DNA of 5,373 nt from an uncultured Oscillospiraceae bacterium (GTDB lineage: Bacteria; Bacillota; Clostridia; Oscillospirales; Ruminococcaceae), in the NCBI GenBank assembly GCA_950097605.1, contig CATNEU010000123.1, forward strand, positions 1 to 5,373, written 5' to 3'. The notes below the pieces were generated by a model. That model saw nothing but the letters and a program-made list of their open reading frames with translations. It had not been told where the DNA came from and did no database searches. Shown one piece after another: positions 1 through 4,875 of the stretch. The translations under genes and the position numbers were made by a program. Positions within the stretch are counted from its first letter, which is position 1, and each line of letters begins with the position of its first letter.

Positions 1-739
1 CCGTGATGTCGGCGTCCTTGGGACAGACGCCGTTTTCCACCGCGGCGGCGGCCGCAGCGCAGGCCCCGGTGCCACAGGCCCAGGTTTCGCCGCTGCCGCG
101 TTCCCAGACCCGCATTTGCAGCGTGTTCTGGTCGATCACCCGCACAAACTCGGTGTTGACCCGCTCGGGAAACAGCGGGCTGTTTTCAAACACAGGGCCG
201 GTTTTCTCCAGGTCGAGCCGGTAGGGGTCGTCGCAGAATACGACGCAGTGTGGGTTGCCCATCGAAACACAGGTGATTGCATACGCCTCGCCGCCGATGC
301 GGACCGGGCGGTTTACAATGCGCGCGCCTTCCAATGCCACAGGAATGCGCGCGGGCGAAAACTCCGCTGGGCCCATGTCCACGCGCACGCGCGCGGCCTC
401 GCCGTCTTGAATGAACAGCCGCAGCGTCTTCACGCCGCTTTTGGTCTCCACGGTGATCTGTTCGCCGCGCACGAGGCCGTTGTCATAGAGGTATTTGCCG
501 ACGCAGCGGATCGCGTTGCCGCACATACTGCCCTCGCTGCCGTCGGCGTTGAACATCCGCATCCGCGCGTCGGCGGTTTGGGAGGGGCAGATCAGCACAA
601 GGCCGTCGCCGCCCACGCCAAAATGCCGGTCGGAGAGGCGTTTGCTGAGTCCTGCGGGATTGGAAAGCTGCCGTTGCAAACAGTTGATGTAGATATAGTC
701 GTTGCCGCAGCCGTGCATTTTGGTAAAGGGCAGTTCCAC
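1..739 (-). CDS. dapF: Diaminopimelate epimerase, C-terminus cut by window edge
   Basis: DapF interconverts LL- and meso-2,6-diaminopimelate without a cofactor, in the cytoplasm, supplying lysine and peptidoglycan precursors. 246 codons are visible; the family is usually about 275-285 residues, so roughly 30 residues lie beyond the edge. Both active-site cysteine motifs are present: MCGNAIRC at residues 72-79 (Cys73) and ACGTGAC at 221-227 (Cys222). Other family signatures are KMHGCGNDYI (7-16), DRHFGVGGDGL (37-47) and MGNPHCV (160-166). The start is a GTG preceded at 8 nt by AAGGAG (748-753); another in-frame GTG at 748 would overlap that site and is less likely. The gene is the last visible on the minus strand, 112 bp after the ANTAR gene, and could be the tail of that operon or have its own promoter, although none was recognised. 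Identification is near certain. Confidence 0.97.
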   Translation of the reverse strand, partial: MELPFTKMHGCGNDYIYINCLQRQLSNPAGLSKRLSDRHFGVGGDGLVLICPSQTADARMRMFNADGSEGSMCGNAIRCVGKYLYDNGLVRGEQITVETKSGVKTLRLFIQDGEAARVRVDMGPAEFSPARIPVALEGARIVNRPVRIGGEAYAITCVSMGNPHCVVFCDDPYRLDLEKTGPVFENSPLFPERVNTEFVRVIDQNTLQMRVWERGSGETWACGTGACAAAAAAVENGVCPKDADIT

Positions 740-747
740 TTTTTTCA

Positions 748-753
748 CTCCTT
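748..753 (-). promoter_or_regulatory. Ribosome binding site of dapF
   Basis: AAGGAG lies 8 nt upstream of the GTG at 739. It decides the start: the alternative GTG at 748 overlaps this motif and has no other Shine-Dalgarno sequence. Confidence 0.85.
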
Positions 754-772
754 CATTTTGTGTGTACAGCGT

Positions 773-822
773 CCGGACGCGAGGCGCTCGGCCTGCTATG
801 CAATGATAAGCGTCCGGTTTTT
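773..822 (+). repeat. Inverted repeat with T-tract in the dapF upstream gap
   Basis: CCGGACGC (773-780) and GCGTCCGG (810-817) form an 8-bp perfect inverted repeat with a 29-nt loop. On the plus strand it is followed by TTTTT (818-822), so it looks like an intrinsic terminator for plus-strand transcription, yet no plus-strand gene precedes it. The left arm belongs to a 12-bp perfect palindrome, GCGTCCGGACGC (769-780). On the minus strand the structure would sit in the dapF leader without a U-tract. It may limit antisense transcription or act as an RNA structure or operator; the function is unknown. Confidence 0.45.
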
Positions 823-838
823 GCTCTCTGTATGAGCC

Positions 839-852
839 GGGGGTTGCCCCCC
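839..852 (-). repeat. GC hairpin with GCAA tetraloop abutting the ANTAR stop codon
   Basis: On the minus strand GGGGG-GCAA-CCCCC forms a five-pair all-GC hairpin closed by a GNRA-type tetraloop. Its first G is the last base of the regulator's TAG stop. No U-tract follows, so it is not a classical terminator. It could stabilise the upstream mRNA end or cause pausing between the regulator and dapF. Confidence 0.5.
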
Positions 853-1421
853 TACATCTCGTAGGTTTTGAGTATGTTCTGGGCGATTTCCCGTCTTGGC
901 AGACGCATGTCCATCGCCTGCTTTTCAATGTACCGGTGCGCCTGCTGCTCGGTCATGTTCAGGTATTGGATCAGCGCGCACTTGGCCCGGTCCACCAGTC
1001 GGATCTCCTCAATTTTGGATTGCAGGCGCAGGTTTTCGCTTTTCAGCCCGAGAATCCGCGCCCGCGCCGCAGCCACCAGCTTGAACGCCTGGAAGAAAAA
1101 CGGTTTGGACACCGGCCGTGGCACCACAAACACGCCCGCGTTTTCCACCTTGGCGCTCACCTCGTCCGCAATTTCGTTTTTGACAAGCAGGATTACGCCC
1201 GCGCCGCTCCTGTCGGCGGCCAGGCGCCCCAGCTCGTGGCCAAACTCGTCGGACAGCGGACAGTTGACGATGACGGCGTCATAGTCGTTTTCGGCAAGCA
1301 GCCGTCTGGCCGCCGCGCCGCTGGTCGCGGGGACGATCTGCGAGCAATGCGCCGGGACCAGCATCTCGGTGAAGACAGGAAACACCTTTTCCGCGCTTGA
1401 AACCAGGAGAATACTGTCCAA
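852..1421 (-). CDS. ANTAR-domain antiterminator with degenerate receiver (NitR-like)
   Basis: 189 residues with a response-regulator-like N-terminal domain (about 1-118), a helical linker that may be a coiled coil (about 115-140) and a C-terminal ANTAR RNA-binding domain (about 126-187). ANTAR features include VDRAKCALIQYLNMTEQQAHRY (143-164, key A146, K147, L150, A161) and the following A-x-x-x-R helix (169-173). ANTAR proteins bind hexaloop hairpins in nascent mRNA and prevent terminator formation. The receiver is atypical: the N-terminal acidic pair is Ser8-Ser9 and the phosphoacceptor position reads Asn53 (VIVNCPLSDEFG), while the late lysine (SKP, Lys106) is kept. Conventional phosphorylation is therefore unlikely. 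Start is TTG at 1421 with AAAGGA 9 nt upstream. It follows glnA by 45 bp, the arrangement I recall for nitR of Clostridium saccharobutylicum. Its likely targets are the purA and asnA leaders in this window (inference). Confidence 0.93.
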   Translation of the reverse strand: MDSILLVSSAEKVFPVFTEMLVPAHCSQIVPATSGAAARRLLAENDYDAVIVNCPLSDEFGHELGRLAADRSGAGVILLVKNEIADEVSAKVENAGVFVVPRPVSKPFFFQAFKLVAAARARILGLKSENLRLQSKIEEIRLVDRAKCALIQYLNMTEQQAHRYIEKQAMDMRLPRREIAQNILKTYEM

Positions 1422-1430
1422 ACAACCACG

Positions 1431-1436
1431 TCCTTT
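1431..1436 (-). promoter_or_regulatory. Ribosome binding site supporting a TTG start
   Basis: AAAGGA lies 9 nt upstream of TTG at 1421. No ATG or GTG in the same frame lies near it, and the encoded N-terminus (MDSILLV) begins exactly at the first beta strand of a receiver fold, so TTG is the chosen start. Confidence 0.75.
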
Positions 1437-1466
1437 CCGAAAAGCGCGTCTGCAAAAAAGTCCCCG

Positions 1467-2786
1467 CTAGACCTGTGTGAAGTACAGCCGTTCGTCGATC
1501 TGTGCTTTGTCCTGCGCCTGGGCATAGAGCTCGATTTCGCGGCGTTTTTGCGCGGCGAAGCAGGCGAGCGTACCGGCGGGCAGCACCGACTTGACAAACG
1601 CGCTGTCGAGCGCGGCGGAAAGCGCGTGCGTCAGCGACGTTGGCAAAGCGGCCAGGCCGCGCAGTACCTCGTCCGGCGCCGTATAGAGGTTGCAATCGGT
1701 CGGCGGGCAGAGGGGCAGACCGTTTTCAATGCCCTCCAAACCGGCCTGCAGCAGCAGCGCCAGCACGAGGTAAGGGTTGCAGGACGGGTCGGGAGAGCGC
1801 AGCTCCATGCGCGCGTATTCACCCGAGGCGGCCGGGATGCGGATGAGCTGCGAGCGGTTCTGGTGGGACCAGGTGATGTACCTGGGCGCTTCAAAGCTGC
1901 CGAACCGGGCGTAAGAATTCGTCAGCGGGTTGCAAAACGCTGTGATTTCCCGAATACGGCTTTGAATGCCCGCGATAAAGCTTTCGGCCTCGTCGGAGTG
2001 CTCGAACACGCTGTTTTTGAAAATATTCAGTCCGTGCTTGGACAGCGACAAGTTGATGTGCAGCCCGCTGCCGCTGCTGTCGGGCAGGGGCTTGGGCATG
2101 AACGAGGCATAGAGCCCGTTTCGGGCCGCAACGGTCTTGACGACCGACTGGAAAGTGACGAGGTTGTCCGCGGCGGCCAGCGCGTCGGCGTATTTGAAGA
2201 CGATTTCGTTCTGGCCTGGGCCCTGCTCGTGGTGGGAGCTCTCGGGCGTAATGCCCATCTCCTCGAGCGTCAGGCAGATCTCGCGGCGGACATTCTCGCC
2301 GCGGTCGGCAGGCGCGATGTCCATATAGCCCGCGCGGTCATACGGGCGCTTGGTCGGTTCGCCCTGCTCGTCTAGCTGGAACAGGTAGAATTCGCACTCG
2401 GTGCCGATTTTGCAGACATAGTTTTTTTCCTGCGCCCGCTGCACCGCTTTTTTGAGGATGCTGCGCCCGTCGCCCTCGAAGCCCCTGCCGTCGGGATGGC
2501 GGATGTCGCAGAAAAAACGCACAACCCGCCCTTGGGACGGCCGCCAGGGCAGGATGGCCAGCGTGCCCGGATCGGGATAGAGAAACAGGTCGGATTCCTC
2601 AACGTTCATGAAGCCGGGCACGGCCGAGGCGTCGAACGAAATCCCCGTTTGGAACGCGCGCGGCAGCTCGCCGGGCATGATCGAGATATTCCGCTGTTTG
2701 CCGAAGAGATCGCAGAAGGCCAGCCGGATAAACTTCACGTCGTTTTCACTTACAAATTGCAGGACCTCAGACATGGTATAGTTCAT
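1467..2786 (-). CDS. glnA: Glutamine synthetase type I
   Basis: GlnA makes glutamine from glutamate, ammonium and ATP, the key cytoplasmic step of ammonium assimilation. The 439-residue length fits class I-alpha. Landmarks in order: FDASAV (51-56, the Asp latch), EESDLFLYPD (63-72), TECEFYLF (129-136, metal-binding Glu), HHEQGPGQNEI (185-195), GSGLHINLSL (239-248, with the ATP/metal His243), NSYARFGSFEAP (290-301, flap with Glu299), NRSQLIRIP (310-318) and ELRSPDP (328-334). Compared with Bacillus subtilis GS, the Arg62 position is Asn61 (GFMNVEESD), the flap is one residue shorter, and the C-terminal tail differs. The Tyr of NLY (366-368) lacks the usual adenylylation context. ATG at 2786 is chosen because GGAGGG precedes it; an upstream in-frame ATG at 2879 lies inside a leader hairpin. 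Probably cotranscribed with purA and the ANTAR gene. Confidence 0.96.
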   Translation of the reverse strand: MNYTMSEVLQFVSENDVKFIRLAFCDLFGKQRNISIMPGELPRAFQTGISFDASAVPGFMNVEESDLFLYPDPGTLAILPWRPSQGRVVRFFCDIRHPDGRGFEGDGRSILKKAVQRAQEKNYVCKIGTECEFYLFQLDEQGEPTKRPYDRAGYMDIAPADRGENVRREICLTLEEMGITPESSHHEQGPGQNEIVFKYADALAAADNLVTFQSVVKTVAARNGLYASFMPKPLPDSSGSGLHINLSLSKHGLNIFKNSVFEHSDEAESFIAGIQSRIREITAFCNPLTNSYARFGSFEAPRYITWSHQNRSQLIRIPAASGEYARMELRSPDPSCNPYLVLALLLQAGLEGIENGLPLCPPTDCNLYTAPDEVLRGLAALPTSLTHALSAALDSAFVKSVLPAGTLACFAAQKRREIELYAQAQDKAQIDERLYFTQV

Positions 2787-2790
2787 AATT

Positions 2791-2796
2791 CCCTCC
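2791..2796 (-). promoter_or_regulatory. Ribosome binding site of glnA
   Basis: GGAGGG sits 4 nt before the ATG at 2786 (GGAGG at 5 nt). It decides against the 31-codon in-frame extension starting at 2879, which has no comparable site. Confidence 0.85.
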
Positions 2797-2806
2797 GTAT
2801 GTTCAT

Positions 2807-2824
2807 CGCCGGAAGCAACCGGCG
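2807..2824 (-). repeat. Six-pair hairpin next to the glnA ribosome binding site
   Basis: CGCCGG-TTGCTT-CCGGCG gives six GC pairs and a six-base loop, 10 nt upstream of the glnA Shine-Dalgarno sequence. The loop has U at position 1 and C at position 4, so it does not match the ANTAR A1/G4 rule. Function unknown; it could influence translation of glnA. Confidence 0.5.
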
Positions 2825-2839
2825 CTTGTGTCTCGAACG

Positions 2840-2880
2840 GTTGCAGCAGGCGGGCCTTTTGGGGCCGCAGCCGCTGCAAC
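2840..2880 (-). repeat. Long hairpin in the purA-glnA gap
   Basis: On the minus strand GTTGCAGC (2880-2873) pairs perfectly with GCTGCAAC (2847-2840). An inner GGCC/GGCC stem (2866-2863 with 2856-2853) closes a CCAAAA loop, and two more pairs can be added across a bulge. A CTGC segment inside offers alternative pairing with the first arm. No U-tract follows, so it is not an intrinsic terminator. It may be a processing or regulatory structure separating purA from glnA. A TATACC at 2892-2887 resembles a -10 box, but no -35 hexamer was found. Confidence 0.5.
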
Positions 2881-2933
2881 GGCTCTGGTATAGGGCATTG
2901 GGGTGCTGTTTGGGGAAGGAAGACGGATAGGGG

Positions 2934-4205
2934 TCAGCGTGTGAAATACGCCTCGCGGTCCGCGCCGACCGAGATGGTGCGGATCGGGCAGTCCACGGCC
3001 TTTTGCAGATAGTCGATATAGCGCTGGGCGGCGGCGGGAAGCGCGTCGATGCTGCGGCAGCCGCTGATATCGCGGTGCCAGCCGTCCAGGTATTCGTAGA
3101 CCGGCTTGGCTTGGTTCAGCCGTCGGCCGCTCGGAAATTCGCCGGTGCGCTCGCCGTCAATCTCATAGGCCACGCAGACCGGAATTTTGTCCAGATAGGA
3201 CAGCACGTCGAGCTTGGTCAGCGCGAGTTCATCGGCGCCCTGCACGCGCACGCCGTAGCGGGAGGCGACCACGTCGAAGCCGCCCACGCGGCGCGGCCGG
3301 CCGGTCGCCGCGCCGTATTCGCCGCCGGCTTCGCGCAGTGCGTCGGCGGCGGGGCCGAACAGCTCGGCGGTGAACGGGCCTTCGCCCACGCAGGTGGAAT
3401 AGGCCTTCATGACGCCGATGGTATTGTCGAGCCGGCGGCCCGGCACGCCCGCGCCGATCGGCGCGTAGGCCGCAATGGTCGGCGAGGAGGAGGTATAGGG
3501 ATAGATGCCGAACTCGATGTCGCGCAGCGCGCCGAGCTGCGCTTCAAACAGGATGCGTTTGTCCTGCGCGGCGGCGCGCTCCAGAAACAGGTCGGTGTTG
3601 CAGATGTATTCCCGCAGCGGCCCGCCGAATTGCAGCAGCCAGCCGAAGAGCTGTTCCACGTCGTAAGCTTTTGCGCCGTATGCGCCTTGGATCGTGAGGT
3701 TTTTCCACGCCACGATGCCCGCAAGCTGCTTTTTGAGGGCTTCCGGCTCCAGCAGGTCGCCCATGCGGATGCCCTTTTTGAGGTATTTATCGCCATAGAC
3801 CGGCGCAATGCCGCGGCGGGTCGAACCGTATTTGGCGTCACCGAGGCGCTCCTCCTCCAGAATGTCCTGTCCCACGTGGTAGGGCAGGCAGATGATCGCG
3901 CGGTCGCTGACTTTAAGGTTGTCGGGCGAAATTTGCACCCCGCCTTCGCGCAGCCGGGTGATCTCGCCGCAGAGGTGCTCGATGTCCACGACCATGCCGC
4001 CGCCCATCACATTGACGATTTCTGGGCGCAGGATGCCCGAGGGAAGCAGATTTAAAATAAACTTGCCAAGGTGGTTGATGACAGTGTGACCGGCGTTGTT
4101 GCCGCCCTGATAACGGACCACAATGTCCTGCCGGCTTCCCAGAAGGTCGACCATGCGGCCCTTGCCCTCGTCGCCCCAGTTGATGCCTACAATTGCCGTT
4201 AGCAT
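2934..4205 (-). CDS. purA: Adenylosuccinate synthetase
   Basis: PurA joins IMP and aspartate using GTP to give adenylosuccinate, the first committed step to AMP. The 423 residues match the family (Escherichia coli PurA has 432). The N-terminus reads MLTAIVGINWGDEGKG, with the GTP-binding loop at residues 7-16 and catalytic Asp12; NNAGHT (36-41) supplies catalytic His40. GSTRRGIAPVYGDKY (138-152) and TKLDVLSYLDKIP (324-336) are later family motifs. The GINWGDEGKGR and STRRGIAPVYGDK wording matches a form common in Clostridia. The start is uncertain: ATG 4205 gives the canonical N-terminus with only a weak GGGG upstream, while ATG 4220 adds MGQPN but has GGAG just 2 nt before it. It is first in the minus-strand gene series and lies behind an attenuated leader. 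Confidence 0.96.
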   Translation of the reverse strand: MLTAIVGINWGDEGKGRMVDLLGSRQDIVVRYQGGNNAGHTVINHLGKFILNLLPSGILRPEIVNVMGGGMVVDIEHLCGEITRLREGGVQISPDNLKVSDRAIICLPYHVGQDILEEERLGDAKYGSTRRGIAPVYGDKYLKKGIRMGDLLEPEALKKQLAGIVAWKNLTIQGAYGAKAYDVEQLFGWLLQFGGPLREYICNTDLFLERAAAQDKRILFEAQLGALRDIEFGIYPYTSSSPTIAAYAPIGAGVPGRRLDNTIGVMKAYSTCVGEGPFTAELFGPAADALREAGGEYGAATGRPRRVGGFDVVASRYGVRVQGADELALTKLDVLSYLDKIPVCVAYEIDGERTGEFPSGRRLNQAKPVYEYLDGWHRDISGCRSIDALPAAAQRYIDYLQKAVDCPIRTISVGADREAYFTR

Positions 4206-4220
4206 ATTCGGTTGCCCCAT

Positions 4221-4286
4221 TTCTCCGGCGGCGTTTCGGTGCGGGTTGGAAGGTGCTCTGCGTTCCGCCCGCCGCCGCCGGGAGAA
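4221..4286 (-). promoter_or_regulatory. Stem covering GGAG at the purA start, with a competing partner
   Basis: Minus-strand 4286-4273 (TTCTCCCGGCGGCG) pairs with 4233-4221 (CGCCGCCGGAGAA) in 13 Watson-Crick pairs with one bulged C and a 39-nt loop. The 3' arm contains GGAG and ends directly at ATG 4220. A distant upstream segment, GGCGGCGTTT at 4419-4410, pairs perfectly for 10 bp with AAACGCCGCC at 4236-4227 and would displace this stem, freeing GGAG. This resembles a translational switch, but repeated GGC triplets could create part of it by chance. Confidence 0.45.
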
Positions 4287-4318
4287 GGGCGAAAAATGCT
4301 GCCTGTGCACCTGGGTAT

Positions 4319-4353
4319 CTGCCGTTTCGGCCTTCCAAAAGCCGGTCCGGCAG
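4319..4353 (-). repeat. Mid-leader hairpin upstream of purA
   Basis: On the minus strand CTGCCG (4353-4348) pairs with CGGCAG (4324-4319). Inside, after a symmetric 3x3 internal loop, CGGC (4344-4341) pairs with GCCG (4331-4328), closing a nine-base loop. No U-tract follows on either strand. It looks like a genuine RNA element of the leader rather than a terminator; role unknown. Confidence 0.4.
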
Positions 4354-4472
4354 GAAAAAACAGCTCTGCTTATAGGTAGTCTCTGCAAACCGCCAGTCAT
4401 TATGCGAAAAAACGCCGCCAAAACAATCGCGCACACGCGCGTACATAGGCGCTGCGGGGCGTGTATCCGCAC

Positions 4473-4527
4473 AAAAAAGGCGCTCATCCGGACCGGGGAA
4501 GGTACTTCGCCAGCCTGGATGAACGCC
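4473..4527 (-). terminator. Intrinsic terminator (attenuator) in the purA leader
   Basis: GGCGTTCATCC (4527-4517) pairs with GGATGAGCGCC (4489-4479) over 11 bp with a single U-G wobble and a 27-nt loop, followed by TTTTTT (4478-4473). It starts about 10 nt after the predicted purA transcription start, so it would end most transcripts at roughly 60 nt. Its 5' arm overlaps the loop and 3' arm of the hairpin at 4535-4520, so the two are mutually exclusive. Confidence 0.85.
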
Positions 4528-4535
4528 TTTGTTCA
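4520..4535 (-). promoter_or_regulatory. Hexaloop antiterminator hairpin of purA, putative ANTAR target
   Basis: TGAAC-AAAGGC-GTTCA: five Watson-Crick pairs closing a six-base loop with A at position 1 and G at position 4, the ANTAR-target rule. The hairpin begins about at the predicted transcription start. Its 3' arm (4524-4520) lies within the terminator 5' arm. The base that forms a U-G wobble in the terminator (4523) is Watson-Crick paired here, favouring a switch. Confidence 0.7.
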
Positions 4536-4542
4536 CGCATTC

Positions 4543-4571
4543 AGTATAGTCGAATCCGGGAGCTTTGTCAA
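4543..4571 (-). promoter_or_regulatory. Housekeeping promoter of purA
   Basis: Minus strand: perfect TTGACA -35 (4571-4566), 17-bp spacer, TATACT -10 (4548-4543, one mismatch from TATAAT). Transcription should start near 4536. It drives the purA leader and probably the genes behind it. Confidence 0.9.
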
Positions 4572-4820
4572 GAGAACAGAGACGCAAAACCTGCATAAAT
4601 TCCACAGGAAAATCCCCCTTGTTTTAGGAGGGGTTTGCGGATGGCGCAGTTTGCCGGCCCTGTATGGGTCTGGCCTCCTATATGAAATCATATGCAATGA
4701 ATCCTGCATTTTATCGCCTGATGATTCGGGTAAACCCAGCAGACAAGCCGAATGCTGCCGTCGGTCCGTGATTTGCATGCATGTTCTACAAAAAAACTTG
4801 CAAAATTTTTGGCCGGGGGG
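4572..4820. other. Intergenic core between divergent promoters
   Basis: No gene is seen here. It contains a hairpin-like element at 4614-4633 (CCCC...GGGG with an A bulge), a 14-bp perfect inverted repeat ATATGA-AA-TCATAT at 4680-4693, an ATGCA/TGCAT inverted repeat at 4692-4709, and an 8-bp palindrome TGCATGCA at 4774-4781. The A/T tracts at 4789-4810 lie just upstream of the asnA -35 box and could act as an UP element. The 4680-4693 repeat is the best operator candidate, with no known binder. Confidence 0.45.
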
Positions 4821-4849
4821 TTGACAAACCGGCCCGGGCGTTCTATACT
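4821..4849 (+). promoter_or_regulatory. Housekeeping promoter of asnA
   Basis: Perfect TTGACA -35 (4821-4826), 17-bp spacer, TATACT -10 (4844-4849); predicted start near 4856. The hexamers and spacer length are identical to the purA promoter, and TTGACAAA is shared. A/T tracts at 4789-4810 fit an UP element. Confidence 0.92.
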
Positions 4850-4859
4850 GTGAACGTAC

Positions 4860-4875
4860 ACAGCAAAGGCGCTGT
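4860..4875 (+). promoter_or_regulatory. Hexaloop antiterminator hairpin of asnA, putative ANTAR target
   Basis: ACAGC-AAAGGC-GCTGT: five Watson-Crick pairs around the same six-base loop as in the purA leader, with A1 and G4. It lies about 4 nt from the predicted transcript start. The 3' arm (4871-4875) is also part of the terminator 5' arm. T4873 pairs with A4862 here but only wobbles with G4892 in the terminator. Stem bases differ from purA while pairing and loop are kept, which is covariation-like support. Confidence 0.7.

Larger units (their letters stand above)
4206..4472 (-). other. Long structured purA leader downstream of the attenuator
   Basis: These 267 nt lie between the first terminator and purA. 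Frames here are open in purA's phase and in another phase, but they show no family resemblance and look like GC-driven chance. Visible structures include a CGCGC-GTGT-GCGCG hairpin (4441-4428), several T-tracts of four to six bases, the hairpin at 4353-4319 and the stem at 4286-4221 that covers a GGAG. A weak promoter-like pair, TTGTTT (4426-4421) and CATAAT (4404-4399) with a 16-bp spacer, could be a secondary start. GCAGAG occurs three times. No T-box or purine-riboswitch signature was recognised. Confidence 0.5.

Noticed and set aside
116..835. A 239-codon plus-strand frame over dapF
   Set aside because: It is the complement of an unmistakable DapF with both catalytic Cys motifs; long opposite frames are expected at this GC content.
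1454..1470. Six-T tract after the glnA stop on the minus strand as a terminator
   Set aside because: Only a three- or four-pair stem with a wobble can be drawn before it, too weak for intrinsic termination, so readthrough into the ANTAR gene is expected.
1548..2375. A 275-codon plus-strand frame over glnA
   Set aside because: Antisense shadow of glnA, Arg/Gly/Val-rich, with no recognisable motif.
2887..2892. TATACC as the -10 box of a separate glnA promoter
   Set aside because: No TTGACA-like hexamer occurs at 16-19 bp upstream; it remains only a weak possibility.
3003..4055. A 350-codon plus-strand frame over purA
   Set aside because: Antisense shadow of purA with repetitive Ala/Gly/Val/Asp composition and no ribosome binding site or family motif.
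4206..4487. A 94-codon in-frame extension of purA, giving a 517-residue protein
   Set aside because: The extra residues look nothing like PurA, begin within the U-tract of the leader terminator, and contain the structured leader. The canonical PurA N-terminus starts at MLTAIVG.
4597..4606. Possible DnaA box in AATTCCACAG
   Set aside because: It differs from TTATCCACA at two positions, stands alone, and nothing else suggests an origin.
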